Assembly: GCA_900239685.1 (NCBI GenBank)
Contig: OENT01000272.1
Span: 62,001-126,000, forward strand
Origin: Rotaria macrura
Lineage: Eukaryota; Rotifera; Eurotatoria; Philodinida; Philodinidae
Length of the DNA: 64,000 bases
Direction: 5' to 3'
A program made the translations under genes and the position numbers. Below, in pieces: positions 34,004 to 47,100 of the stretch; positions within the stretch are counted from its first letter, which is position 1; each line of letters begins with the position of its first letter. The notes beneath the pieces were generated by a model, which worked only from the letters and a program-made list of their open reading frames with translations, was not told the DNA's origin and did not search any database.

Positions 34004-35378
34004 ATAAAAATATCTCATTAATCATTGATTCTCAACAGCATTTATCAGCTTTTCTATAAAGCTATATCACATAAAAATTTAACTTCAGTATTTATTTCAT
34101 GATTAATAAATAAATTGGTAAATGTACTAGCGATGTGTTGATATTCGAATAAAAAACTTGTTTATCAACGAATCATAGCCTTTCGATAGTCTCATACAAT
34201 GATCAAACAGGAAGTATGCTCCACTTTCACGGTGTCTTCAATTCTAGCTACGGGACTCAGTAGTGATTGATAGATTTCGTCTATTCAATATAATGCAAGA
34301 TCTAAATTCAAATTTTCCTCATACGGAAAAATGTAGAAAGATTCCAGTTTCTTCCACTGTCAATGTCGATATTTTCGTTTTATTATTCGAAGTGAAAAAG
34401 AATCGAAAAGAGAAACTTGACTTCAGCTAGTGACTAATGCTTGGGAGAAACAAAAAGGACTGTAAGTTCCATCGAAAAAAGCACCTCGGGAAAGTGGTCC
34501 AGAAGATGACGACATTCAATATATTTCCAGTATTAAATAGAAAATAGAACTGAGAACAATTAATCCGTTCTGACTCGCTTCATCCTGTTAAACGTTTATA
34601 TGAATTGAGATCGAAAATTTTCGTAAGAAGTAAAGAACGTGTCATTAAACGGTAGGTAAAAATTGATTACAATTCTTTCTAACTGATTGTTTGTTATTCA
34701 AATAGACCCGTAAACAAATTTTAAGAATAACAAAATAAATTGGTGATGATAGAGATCAAAGTATTTGGGTTAGTTTCTTTTTTGTTTCTATGCAAATACA
34801 ATAGACATACATAGAAGGAATCTTTACTTTGAAAGATGACGTTTGATCTTTTCGATAGATAAATATGTTCGAAATATGAAAATAGTCTACATTACGGTGT
34901 AATGTTTAGAATCATCGAGTACATATCAATGTTCTTAGTTATGAATAGTAATTTGTAAAATTATATTGAAATGTTCAAAACGAGCAATAAATCGCGATCT
35001 ACGCTTGAATGATTCAAGTATGGGAAAATATTCTATTCTTCTTAGGTAAGTGAAGAATTTCAGCATGAATTAATCATTCGTCTAAGTAGACTTGAATCTA
35101 TCAAGTATTGTAGATGAAGACATAAATAATAGCACTATAAAAGTTTCTTTCAAATGTTTCATTTTATGATTGACACTTAAAGTACGTTGTAAATAGAGTG
35201 TATCATAGAAACTTTGGATTCTATTGAAACGAAAAACAACGCCTTGTCGACAATCATAGATAGGAAAGTGTAGTAGAAACTAAATTAATGCCAAACAGTA
35301 AACCTAACTGGTTATCTTAAACTGTTTTATATGCAGTACTGTTTGTTTCGATGTTTATCATTAGATAAAACTGCATTG

Positions 35379-35396
35379 TATATATATATATATATA
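35379..35396. repeat. AT microsatellite just upstream of the membrane-protein start
   Basis: (TA)9 ending 12 bases before the proposed start codon. An open frame continues upstream through it, but translation from there would encode a Tyr-Ile run and seems unlikely. Confidence 0.75.
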
Positions 35397-35408
35397 GCAT
35401 TCTTTCAT

Positions 35409-36156
35409 ATGATTTTAGTTGTTCTATCTGATGGTAACAAGATCATCATGTTTAATAATACGACTACTATTTTAAAAGAAAATATAACATCAGTTTATCA
35501 GTCGACCGTCACGAATGACTCTTTCGGTGCTATAATATTTATTGTCGTTATTCTTCTATGGTATTCATCGAGTATGGTATTTCTATTGTGTATGCAAGTG
35601 CGAACATCTGTTGACACTGTTGAGGAATCGATACATCGTCCAACAAAATTATTCGTTCAGACTTTTCGTGATTTGAATAATAATAAATCAATATTAGGTA
35701 AGACACTATCAAAAATGAACAATGAAATTTAATAGAAAATCTATTGTTTTAGAAGAACTTGCTAATAAAGAAAAACGAGATAAATTATGGGATATTTATT
35801 TGGGTGCATCCAGGTGTATGAACGATAAAATAAGTCGAGCTGAAACAGCTCGTATTCGCAATATTGAAAAACAATTAGCAACTATAAACGACTATCAGAG
35901 AGATAATAGCGATCAGAGAATCGATCATGATAACTTTACTACTCCTTCTAATCTTGATGGATGGTCATCTGCAACGGATGTGTCTCTATTAAATTCACGT
36001 TTACGTCCTCGACGTCGATCGTCATTAGATAATAAAATTCTTGAAGAATGGCAAGTACTTTCCAACGAATTAAAAGGTCGTGAAAATTGGCCCTGGGCTG
36101 TACAAAAATTAATGATTCGAAGAAATTTAAGAAGATATCGACAAACATCTGAATGA
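35409..36156 (+). CDS. Single-pass membrane protein of unknown family
   Basis: Two exons (35409-35697 and 35753-36156) join in phase 1 across a 55-base intron; 230 residues. Residues 1-40 carry N-glycosylation sequons (NNTTT, NITS, NDS). One strong membrane span follows (AIIFIVVILLWYSSSMVFLL, about 41-62). The long C-terminal part is polar and charged, with LANKEKRDKLWDIYLGASRC and an Arg-rich segment RLRPRRRSSLDNK. There is no cleavable signal peptide by eye, so the N-terminus is probably outside and the tail cytoplasmic. Layout (short glycosylated ectodomain, one span, cytoplasmic tail) resembles KCNE-type potassium-channel beta subunits, but I see no diagnostic KCNE sequence, so that is speculation. 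The Arg/Ser tail could be a phosphorylation site. Confidence 0.7.
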
Positions 36157-37500
36157 GATGTATCACTTTGATCCTTGTCGAATGATTCGTTTGTTTTAGC
36201 TCTTCATGTGTACATATATATTTGTTCCTTTTCATATCAAGAATTCGAGGAAATTCACATATTTAATATTTTCTCTGATGGAACCTATCATAATGATAGG
36301 TTATGGAACTTTTGAAAATTCGATTCTTTCATAGTTAAATAAAAGAACTAAAACTTCTGATCTCCCAGTTAGACTGTAACAAGTGAAAAGTCGAAAAAGA
36401 AAAATGCCGAAATAGAAGACATAGAAAATTTAATGTTGAAGTCGTTTTTGTCAAAGAAAAATATCTGCAAAAACTGCAAGTTGTTCTGATAGAAGAATAT
36501 TTATGTTCTTTCATTGTATATGGTATTATTCATTTGAGTTCCCATAGTTAGCCATAACTTGATTTCTACAATATGCCCTTTAGTAAATAAACTTTATAGA
36601 ATCATACTCAGATTCTAAGTCAACTTCAGCTGATGTTATTCAGAAGCGCATTGATACAGTGAATAAATCATGCAGCAACATATAAAAATCAATATTGAAG
36701 ACAATATTAAATAGTTCATTATTATTGAGTAGTGAAGAAGAAATAAAAGTTATATGAAACAATGCGTTCGAAATTTATTCAGATAATTGTCTTTATAATT
36801 AATTTTAATTATTGACATATCTGTTACGTCTTTTTAAATAAAAAAAATATCCCATCTTTCTATGGCAGGTCATTAAGATCTACATTTTCAACATTGATTT
36901 TTCGACATTCTTAGAATTCTAAAAGTTTTATTTGTTTACAGGTTACATGTATGGATATTAATAATACCTGACGCAAAATTTTACACAATTACATAAAAGA
37001 CAGACGCATTTTAGATTTGGTCAACAGTTTAGTACGGAGTACGTGTAATGGGAATCACGGGAAGGCTTATTATAGGAGTTTATCTCTTGCAAGCCGTTAC
37101 ATACATTATTATGGAAATATCACTAATCGTATATGACGAATATCTCTTATCATAATATATGAACCATGTTCTTGATGATATTGCTAAAAAATTTCAGAAG
37201 TAACATGTTGTCTAAACTCAATAGTAAAAGACAATGTATCTATGATTAATAACTAGGGTTGTATTGTGCTAACACCTTTTCTTTTGTCAGACATCGACTA
37301 TTCAACCTATATTTACAATCTATAAAATATTTCAACAGTAGAATTTTATGACTCTATTTATTATCTTTTAGTACTTGACGTCTTATGGGCTATAGAGATC
37401 TTTTTCTTTTAAGCCAAATAATAGACCATCGAGGTTGTCTCAGTTTGTATGATTCAGAACCTTCAATTTTTGTGAAATTATAATACTCAATGTAAATACT

Positions 37501-37579
37501 ATGTCAGACAACCAGCAACGCAATAAAGGGAGAGCTGGGGAATGGATTCACCTCCCCCTAAAGAAATCGTTCTTACTCT
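37501..37579 (+). other. Candidate first coding exon
   Basis: ATG followed by 26 codons (MSDNQQRNKGRAGEWIHLPL then KKSFLL) ending at a consensus donor (CTCT|GTAAGTATG) in phase 1. It is richer in G and C than its surroundings. A branch-point-like CTAAC with ATAG acceptor follows at about 37652-37661, but the continuation is short, so this may be chance. Confidence 0.2.
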
Positions 37580-37698
37580 GTAAGTATGCCTATTGCAAGT
37601 CCAACAATTTTCTCATAAATAGATCGTCTGAAATAAGATTTTTGTTGATAGACTAACATAGGCTACGGATTTTTATCGACTCTCATTTTTAATATAGA

Positions 37699-37956
37699 TT
37701 ATGTCAAATGTATGCAGATCCACACCACACGGTTATGTTGTTCTATTTTTTGATCGGCGTATAATAGTGCTAATGTAATTTTTTTCTGCAAATTTTCATC
37801 AGAAATGAGTAAGAAAGGAGGTTTGTCATAATCAAAAGATGTTCTGGAACTACTAAATTGATGGATGGTGTTTGAACACTGACGAGACTTTATTAAAGAT
37901 TCTTTGCTAAAATTTACTGGATTCAATGAAGAGGGGTCAAGAAACTGTTTGAACAT
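37699..37956 (-). other. Weak 85-codon open frame
   Basis: ATG-initiated frame reading SSLNPVNFSKESLIKSRQCS and FLLISDENLQKKITLALLYA. Composition is protein-like, but there is no recognisable family and no clear partner exon. An AAACAG acceptor-like site lies inside its start. It may be a remnant or chance. Confidence 0.2.
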
Positions 37957-40124
37957 TGGTAAACAAAAAAGTGAAGAAACCTCTGACGATTTGTGTAATC
38001 TAAATAATGGAAATTTCTGAGGAGAGGAAAATCATTCGTGCTCAAAGTCTATCGGATCCATAGACTGTTCGATTCGAACCTGATCAATTACCATTTTATG
38101 GACTCGAACTCTATCGGGGCTCATCCTTTCGATAAAATATTTTTGAACCTGAACCCAGTCGATTTGAAGTTGTTGGATATTGACTTATTTGATTCTTTTT
38201 GTGATTGAAAACAACTTTTCTACCACTTGAAACACTTCTAATCACAAAAAAAAGTTTAATTCTTCCATGAAATTCAACTGTTAGCAATGGTGACAAGTAA
38301 TCGAAATTTTTAATGGAATTGAATAATACTGATCATTATTCATGTGTCCGTAGCAGCTTAGTATTGTTGGATCAATACTGTACAGAATTGCTATTACTCG
38401 AGACAAAGTTTTCAGACATATCTTATATAAATCTAGGTTAAAATTCTAAAACAAAATATGCGAATAATTGCCATTTAAATCTGGTACGACCATGGAATGA
38501 CAAGTCCAATGTGTGCCTAGGTCTTTTCGAGAAAATGAACTATAGTTTTACTAAGCATTTCTTTTGCTCAACTTTCATAGCTGACAATGATAAGTATGTA
38601 TGTCAGAGAAGAAGAAAACATTTGAAAAAACGTATCAATAGACTCTGATCGAGCCCTTCTTACAGAGAGACATTAGAACTAATCGTATTGCAAAAACCAT
38701 GAATATACAAAATTATGTATGAATTTCAAATAACACAATCGGTTTGAATAATAAAACTAATTGATGCTGTATAAGAGAACTATCATCATCAGAATTTGAT
38801 AGATGCAAGTATTCATATATTTATTTGATCGGATATTTTATTATTATGATTAGTTCTACATTCAACGAGCCACATATAAGTTACGAATTTCAAATGTATT
38901 TCTATTAAATTATAACAAGTACATAGCATAGATATCGCATGTATTGTTTTACTGGTCAATTATTTTAAGTTTTATGTTTTGTGTTAAACAAATTATATGT
39001 AGAATATATTAAATTTCCTGAGCAATCATATCAAGGTCACATACATATATAAATTTATATATATATTCATTGAGGAATTTCTTCATCGGTGATTTTCTTT
39101 TTCGATGACTTGAATTGGCTGATATTAACCCATTGTATAAATTTCAAGTAAAACTTTTTGTTCTTTGTATCCTGTTTTATTTTCGTTTCAAATAGATTCC
39201 TGTATAATAAAAATTATGCTTCGTTTACGTTTCTAATTCTAAAATGAGCTGTGTCATAATTCAGAGAAATTCTAGGTGATTATTATAGTCTACAACTTTA
39301 CGAGCTCAATAACGAGTTCTATCAATATCAGTACATACATACTAGAATTAATGATCAACGTGTAGTATTAACAGCACATAAGGTTGACCTTGTTCAAAAA
39401 AGGGCAGTACAAGGAAGCATTACATACAAGTAGCTGATATGCATCTCACCATAGAATTATAATACGACAAAGAGTATGATAATTCATAATTTGTGTCAAT
39501 AGCTAATTCATAGATATGACATGAGTGTTATCGACAAAATTATAATGATGATACATAAATTCATTAATGGCGAATGTCTTTTGTCAAATTTGAGACGGTT
39601 TTCATCCATTATATTTTCATATTCAGGTTAACGAGTAAATCATGAAGTTCTATTTGAATATTCATTTTTTATTGTTTGATGGGGTTTGTATGTTGTAGAA
39701 CTATGCATTATTAGACCAAGAGCAAGGAATAGAAAATACGTTTATTTATTGTTCTAGTTGACTTCTTCCACATATATAGGAAATTTTAGTAGATTTGATG
39801 TATTATTACAACGTATGTATGCTGTTTACTATCTTGATACATCACATAAGGTTAAAAAACCAATCACCCAGTCACTCTGTGAAGGTAAAAGAATGATATA
39901 AATATTGTAGTCTTCATCAATATAAATGGATAGAACAGAGGTTGTCATTGAGAATTAGCAGAGAGAAAAGGAAGATTTTCTCGTCACTTTCCTACCATAC
40001 TACAATATGTAACGTACATCTTTCTATATATAGCTATATGAAGAAAAACAATCGACAAGTGTAATAAATGTAATGTGATTATGACATTCATTCTCAGAAC
40101 ATCTGTCTTATAAGATTATTGATC

Positions 40125-41394
40125 ATGCTATCGGTATCAATTGTATGTATTCTTCTATAAACAATATTTTTTTCATAAATCTGAAAACTTAAATTTAGAT
40201 ATTTCTTCTGATGCTTCCCAGTTACCAAATATTGATTGATGCAACATTCGGTGACGATTTAACTATTATTAAGAGTACAACATCTCGACTTATAAATAGT
40301 AAAAAAGAATTAAAATATGATGGATCATTATCAGATGATATAATTGAATTAAATGTTGGGGGTCAGAAAATGACCACATTACGTTCAACATTAACAGCTA
40401 TACCTAATTCAAAATTAGCATTTATGTTCAGTAAAGAGAATATGAAAACGACATTACAGATGGACAAACAAGGTGCAATATTCTTCGATTATAATCCCAT
40501 TTATTTTAACTATTTACTTGATCAATTACGCATAATCAAGCGAATGTCAAAAATATCAGGATATCATTTAGAATTTTCGCCACCATTTATAAGCACTCAC
40601 GTAAACTTTACTCATATGCTAAGCGATCTTGGACTGACACGTAAGTTCAGCATCATCATCTCTATTTGACAGGTACAGGAGACTTCCCTTCTTTTCATTT
40701 CAATGAAAACAAAATATTATCAATAATCATCATCAATATTGATGATCAATAATGTGAAATAATACCTCTCCTCTCATGTTAATTTTTTAGATAAAACATC
40801 AACCATATTTATCTTTCTACATAAAATTCATTTTTATTCATTTTAGCCGATAATTTCTTATCACCAATGGAAGGCACGCATCTTAATCTAACTGTCAATT
40901 CTCTCATTGGTTGGCAAGAATGTTATCTTAGTACATACGATCAACCATTTGACATATCTGTATTAACGAAATCTTGTAATGGTAGTCGACTTCTGGTTGC
41001 TTGCCGCTCAGTAAACAATAAAGACATTCTTACAGTTGCAGGCATCGGTCAACGTGAAGATATTTTGCATCCATGTTTGCCGAAACGATGCAAAGCTAAT
41101 GGTAGATTTAAGAATCTGAACAAGAGATTCATCTGTGCATCCCATCATCAATGTTTCACACAGGCTAAACGTGGTGTTGGTTGGTATCATGTGAACAATC
41201 AAACTTGGGGTTTCGTGCGTGGATCTTTATCATTTTTAGTCAATCCATGTGATTCAAGTAATTTGGATTCCGATTATCGTCTCTGTTGGACACTTCGATC
41301 AAACGTCAAAAAAATCAGTGGCGATAGATGTGGTAGTACGACAAATTTACAAAACTCGAATGAATGGGAACGTCTGATCTATAATATGGATTGA
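40125..41394 (+). CDS. Secreted BTB/T1-domain protein with cysteine-rich C-terminal domain (paralogue A)
   Basis: Three exons (40125-40142, 40199-40640, 40847-41394) join in phase; 335 residues. Exon 1 is only 18 bases (MLSVSI) and with the start of exon 2 makes a hydrophobic signal peptide (MLSVSIIFLLMLPSYQILID). Residues about 52-153 match the T1/BTB fold of KCTD proteins and Kv channels: DDIIELNVGGQKMTTLRSTL, AIPNSKLAFMF, and FFDYNPIYFNYLLDQLR. T1 domains normally act in the cytosol, so a signal peptide is unusual. Residues about 158-335 form a domain with about ten Cys: LIGWQECYLSTYDQPFDISV, LLVACRSV, NPCDSS, YRLCW and GDRCG, ending WERLIYNMD. I recall this GW-ECY / ACR / RLCW / RCG / WE-IY pattern from uncharacterised secreted proteins in other organisms, but have not verified it. 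Paralogue B lies 6.3 kb downstream with the same first three exon boundaries. This copy lacks the last intron of B. Confidence 0.85.
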
Positions 41395-41879
41395 AGTCTT
41401 TCTTTTGTTGGATTCTGAAGATGAAAAATAAGACAAACAGGATTTTATTTTTAGTTTAGTCACATGTAATCGTATTACATAATTCTGTGTGCTAAATAAC
41501 ATAAACATATCTGGCTTAAAAATTCGGGAAAGAGTAATTGTAATAAAAAAGATAAACTAAATGGACAGCAACATGAACAAACGTTTAAAGATGAAGAAAG
41601 TGAAAAGGGAAACGATTGATAAATAAATCTGTACGCGTGAACAATTCGTAGAATTTCTATGTGACTGAGACAGCAGGAGAATCATCATAACATCGAAGAT
41701 CTATAAATTATTATTCGTTCACATACATCATATATTTATTTTGTTCACAGGTAGTAGAGAGTTATTTGTATGTTCAGAACGAGTATCTCCGAAATTCTCA
41801 CGTGACTTTAACAATAGCTCATTCTCATGAATGTTATCTAAAGTTTCCGTACATATTAACATGTAAAGCAGTTTAGACT
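41395..41879. other. 3' flank of BTB paralogue A
   Basis: 3' UTR and spacer before the repeat block. A probable polyadenylation signal AATAAA is at 41542-41547, about 150 bases after the stop codon. Confidence 0.5.
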
Positions 41880-44190
41880 AAAAATCACTACATACATGAT
41901 TTGAATCGATTTCAAACATAAATAATCGATGAAAATCGAGGAATTCTGATTGTTTCCTGTTAAATTACAGATTTGAATCGATTTTTATCAAAAATTGATT
42001 AGGAATCAAGGATTTCTCACCGATTATAATCGATTTTATTACTAGAATCGATTAAAATTGATTACAGTAGGTTTTATTGATTCTCTTCGATTTTTTTACT
42101 AATCAATTTTAATCGATTTTGAGTGATAATCAATGGTAATCTGTAGTTGACGAATTATTGAGGGATTAAAATCAGGTTATATCTATTGCAATTCACGAAA
42201 AACGAGTTGTCTCTCGAATCAATTATAATCACTGACATAAGATTTCTCTAAAATAAAATCATATCCATTATAATCCAAGATCTATTTAAATTTCTGTAGC
42301 TTCCATCAACGCAATAACTACACAACCGTGCAAGCAGAACGTCTTCGAAAAAATTGGAAATTTGAGATATTTTTCAAGTTTTTGTAATTTCGCACACTGC
42401 GCAATGTTGGTTTTTCCTAGTATAAACATGTCTCCAACATATACATATGAAGAGCAGATAATGATTATTATGACAATAAACGGAAGCCTCGCATTTTTAT
42501 TCTACTGATTTTTATTCATTTCACATATATTGACGGACAAATTGCTAGCAAAGAGTTTTCTGTAGAAGATAGCCAATTCGAATACTTTCTTTGCCGTTTT
42601 TCATATTTTATGAAAGAAAATAATGCAACTGATGCTGCTCAATTCAGAAAATACTTTAAAAAACTCTAAAGGAAAGTTTAACTTTCCCTAAAAAGGAAAG
42701 CAAAAGTGCCTCCCTCCCCTCTACTTCCGACGGAAATTCACGAATCCGGCAGCGGAAAGCATCGACCTGGGATGACGCCAGTCTGTTTACCTTGTAAGAC
42801 GGAAGTATGTATATCCGGAAAGAAAATTGTCTTATAATATGACTTCCTCTATGTTGATTAATTGTGTGAAAAACGTTTTCTTGAAACTGAACACAATTCC
42901 ATTTTCTTTTCATTGCGAAAAATATATACTGGAACTAATCGATTCGTCACTGATATGTACCTGTTATTATTTTGAAACCACTAGAATCAGTTTCAATGTA
43001 TCGCTAGTTTCTTTATGATTGATTGGAAAGAGATAGAAACAAAATGGTAATTATTTCCCCCGGCAGTATTGTATTCGAACTGTGGCATCGATTATAATTA
43101 ATTGATTGTGGTTAATAAAAATCGATTAAAATCATAAACTTTTAATCGATTAAAAATCGATTAAGAATTAACTGAAATCAGTCCTAATCGATTTCAATCA
43201 ATTATTAAAGGGGTATTGCTGTTCGTTCGATTATACTTAGGGCTGACCAAAGTAGTGAAATTGATACTTTAAGACCACATAATAACCTTCAGAGTCTTTC
43301 TTTCTATACAGTCTGATAGAGAAAAAAATGCTCTATTTTTCTACGCTGTTTGATCCTACTTCAACAAATATCATAATAATCAAATTTCGAAGAAATGTGT
43401 TTTTTAAAAGAATGTCACGGTTACGGTATGTGTTGTCAATAACTCTTCAAGGAAATATGATAGAGAGCTGTAGTTTTCACCGTTGGAAAGTGGAGACAAA
43501 TATGCATCGAATTGCATATCACATATTTTCTCAGACGTTATCTGAAACAACTTGAATCGATCTTCGAAGTGTTGAAAACAGTCGTGTTCTATTTTTTCAC
43601 AGAGATTGCTAGAGAAATCACTTGGCGCTTCAAAAACAACGTCTATAATTTCAGAATGATATTTCAAACTATCCAAATTTTCTGTACTTTTTTAGAGCTT
43701 ACATCAATGGCTTCAATGTTCACCTGAAAAATGGGAATTCATTGTAAACATCTCGCGAGTAGCATTGTTTTCAAAGAGGTTGATTGAAAACTTTTAAAAA
43801 GTCATGTAAAAAAATCTACAATATACGCTTTGATGTATCTTCCTTTTCTCTTTCTAACCGTGAAAACCGCAGCTTTGTATCATGTTTCTATGAAACGCTA
43901 TTCAAAAAATATTCACTGAATGGGCCTTGATATAAGCATCAGGCATAAAAAAGATAAGTATTTTAGAAATTTCATTATTATGATATTAGTTGAAGTAGGA
44001 TCAAATAGCATAGGGAAATAGAGCATTTTTTTCTCTATCAGACTGTATAGAAAGAAAGATTCTGAAAGTTATTATGTAGTCTTAAAGTATCAATTTCACT
44101 ACTTTTGGTCAGCCCTAAGTAATTGATAGTTGGAAATTAGAGTCGATTCGTCATCGATTATTAATCGATTTTAATCAGATTTTACCTCCA
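41880..44190. repeat. AATCGATT-rich repeat block, interrupted by a transposon
   Basis: Dense, irregular copies of the palindrome AATCGATT and near matches (AATTGATT, ATCGATTAAAAT) fill about 41890-42250, 43080-43210 and 44122-44180. The spacing is not a fixed period. Segments 42300-43060 are of other sequence, including a GC-richer patch at about 42690-42830 with a short perfect hairpin (GGAAAGTTTAACTTTCC) just before it. The block is split by the inverted-repeat transposon at 43236-44119. The whole looks like a mobile or satellite-like element of a type I do not recognise. Confidence 0.55.
43236..44119. mobile_element. Non-autonomous DNA transposon (MITE) with long inverted repeats, TA duplication
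   Basis: 884 bases. The terminal inverted repeats span about 43236-43380 and 43975-44119, start CTTAGGGCTGACCAAA, and match over about 145 bases with roughly ten differences. TA flanks both ends (43234-43235 and 44120-44121), which fits a Tc1/mariner-type target duplication. The terminus also resembles some hAT ends (TAGGGCTGACCAAA), but no 8-bp duplication is seen, so superfamily is tentative. The 590-bp interior has no transposase; open frames of 70-90 codons on both strands resemble nothing known. High arm identity suggests a fairly recent insertion or recent arm conversion. It sits inside the AATCGATT-rich block. Confidence 0.85.
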
Positions 44191-47100
44191 TTTTTTTACA
44201 TGATTTGCTGGTCATTTAAAATCAGATACATAAGTGAAAGATGCATAATTATATATCCATTCTAGATAGTGGTATATGCTTTTGAGAAATAGCATGTTAA
44301 ATGAAATGATATAAAGATTCATTCCATGTGACTCATATGTTTGATATTGTGGCTGTTTAAAATATATTCTTCATAATAGAATTTGAAAAATAATAGATGT
44401 TTGAAGATCGGTTTTATTCGATCGTTAATCAAATGATGACTAAATCAAGAGAACTTTTGAGAAACTATCCAGTGTTATGCTAGCACATGAGACAATGATG
44501 TACAAAACAAATTTTGATTTTTCTGGTACAATAAACGCTCCCATATGAAATAATTGCTACCGTCAACAGTATCGCATCTAATAATCAAGTTATGAATAGC
44601 TACACTGAGGCATGCTTCTCTTGCGGAATTGTTTAAAACGAAAACATCAACACTAAAAACTTTTCAAACGAACTTGCATCAAATTTCATGACAATATGCC
44701 ATTGAAGTTTTCATCATTAATATCAAACAATATAAAACCAAAAGTTGAACAGTATAGTGTACATATGAGATGTTCTTGAAAAGAACTCAAATATTCACCG
44801 CAACAATCATTCCTATTCACCCTATACCTACAGAAATCGATATCGAATCCTGTAGTAACACTGTCACTCACACTCTCGTGGCCTACATACTAGATTTCTT
44901 CATTGATGATGTCTAACGTATCTTGATGTTTTTGGAACAAAAAAAGTTTTGAATCATCACCAAAATGACTTAAAGTGCATATTTTTCCCTCGTAGAGTCT
45001 TCACGCATGACATCAGGTTAATTATTTTGAGGAACTATCTGTAATATTCTAAAGAAAATAATAACTGAGAATCATTATCATTTTTCAAACGTGATTCTGT
45101 CATGTTTGGATAGGTCGGATATGGTTAATTGGTACTGTTGTTGATATTAGAATGAAGTATTATATCACGTTTATATAGGTTTCCAAGCAAAAAATATAGT
45201 TTTTTCGTGGAATAATTATCATTTATCGACTTGCTTTGTTCTGAATGTTCGAACAAAACAAGATAGAGAAATACATTATTTTCAATATTCTGTCAATACA
45301 TGCAATCACTAAAAGATTTATTGGCTATTTTATTCCTTTTGTTTGGTAGTAACAAACAAATGATCGGTCTTTTTCGAAAATAGAAATAGAGTAAGTCTCT
45401 CCTAATTAGAATTCAATACTAGCAGTTCGAATTCCAGATGCATTATTGATAGAAATCATTGTTTTCATTCCAATACGTATGTTAGACATTCTCTTGCTTT
45501 AGGGCTTAACATGTAATACTGGTTTCATTTTCACGTTGATTTCGAATCTCTGAAAATTACGAGATAGTATCACTAACTTTGATTCGGCTATATTTTCATT
45601 CATTTATTTAAAATAATACCACATAAAAGACGGACCGTTCATGAAATGTCTAAGACGATAGAAAAGGATATGGTGAAAACTTTGATTTCATGAAATATGA
45701 AATTCAAACTATTGCAATTGAAAAATATATGAAATCATCGATTTTTGAAAATGAACATATATTTAATGAAAACTGAATGAGAGTTTATACTCTGGCATCA
45801 ATACCAGCTCTCAAAGCTTGCTGATAACTATCTTTTCTTCACACTTTATAACTTTATAAGAAAAAGGTGTCAATACCCATACTCACTCCCTCACCCACAT
45901 ACAACTATAAATGCGCTAGTAAAGCCCTTTCCCATGTTAAATAAGTGTACAGAAAAAATGACGCATACAAATGATCGACAGTGAATCAAGTAATAATTAA
46001 ATACTCTTTCGGTTGAACTGACCGGCAAACAAACTCTACAGAGTTCATGAAGAAGAGAAGTAGTACACTTATTCATACTAGAGTTTATCATATGTTGATC
46101 GAAGTAGTGGATGGTTGTTACTTTCAACATATGATCTGTATCCTTGTTACTCGTCCTCACTAATGTCAATTCCCAGAATCAGTTAGACTTTATATAAATT
46201 CGCACCAAGTAGGAAATACAGGTATTATTTTTGTTTTATTTCGATGTATTATAAGAAGTAGATCTAAATAAAATCTTTACTGGAGTTACTTTTTTCTTTG
46301 AGCGCAGCCTGATTTTTAATGTTTACTAAGTAGTTCATAACTCGTTTTGATACGATCAGTAGTAATGAAAATATGCACCATTGATGTTTCCATGTATTTC
46401 TTTATTTATCAGTTGGATTTTTCTTTGAAATAATATATAGTAGCAGATGGAAGTGACTTTACTAGTACACGAAGTATTTGTCTATTTATATATATGATTG
46501 AAAATATCTTGCTTTACTTTTTATTTTTCCAAATATCAATAAATCATTTATATTTATTTCTAAAAACATGAGGAAAGCGATCGTTTTTATTTCCTAAAGT
46601 GAAAATAAATGAACACACTTTCTATGAAAAGAATTTACCATCGCAAAAGTACACACTCAAGCATTCTTTGCCTGTCTATTTCGTTCACAACAAGACGTAT
46701 TATGGAAAAATGAAGATTTTTCAAAAAGCTGTAACATAGGTTTCCAAGCTTAAATTTGTAGACCAAGAAATATAGTACATAACTTTGAAAAGTTGATGAA
46801 AGATTTGGATTGCCTAGCTCCGATTTATTTACATCAACCCTAATGAAACTTTATTATTTTCTCAAAAACTCGTTCTTGATGGAAAAAATCTGTACTCGAG
46901 CCACTTTAACTTTTGAAGTTTAAGGTTTTAGTATTACACCTAGTGATGTAATGATCGCATTACTAAAGAAAGAAATTTTTTATTCCGAAAGAAGAATATT
47001 CCTTATTCAGACAAATAGTAGTGCATATTCATATGAACACAAAATAAGATAGCTAATGATGAATCAGATGATTGATTTACAAGATTATTCGAAGAATGAT

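Larger units (their letters stand above)
33370..35408. other. Actinin 3' UTR and spacer
   Basis: The first 600 bases are T-rich with (CT)n around 33749-33775 and are probably 3' UTR. The remainder to the membrane-protein gene holds no supported exon. Confidence 0.5.
36157..40124. other. Mostly gene-free spacer
   Basis: No conserved exon. Two weak candidates are noted separately: a first-exon-like segment at 37501-37579 (plus) and an 85-codon ATG-initiated frame at 37699-37956 (minus). A (TA)n-rich patch lies near 39045-39066. Confidence 0.45.

Noticed and set aside
38050-38075. Sequence like a tRNA B box (GGTTCGAATC on the minus strand)
   Set aside because: The bases on either side do not form a T stem, and no acceptor stem or A box was found.
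42656-42913. 85-codon minus-strand frame over the GC-richer patch
   Set aside because: It lies within the repeat block, matches no family, and its open length is explained by the altered composition.
43404-43676. 90-codon minus-strand frame inside the MITE
   Set aside because: It begins with TTG and shows no transposase motif; it is probably chance in the non-autonomous interior.
45415-45445. GTTCGAATTCC resembling a tRNA T loop
   Set aside because: The flanking five bases do not pair and no cloverleaf can be drawn.
45891-46169. 92-codon minus-strand frame with several Cys
   Set aside because: It starts at TTG, not ATG, and lacks splice sites that would make it an internal exon.
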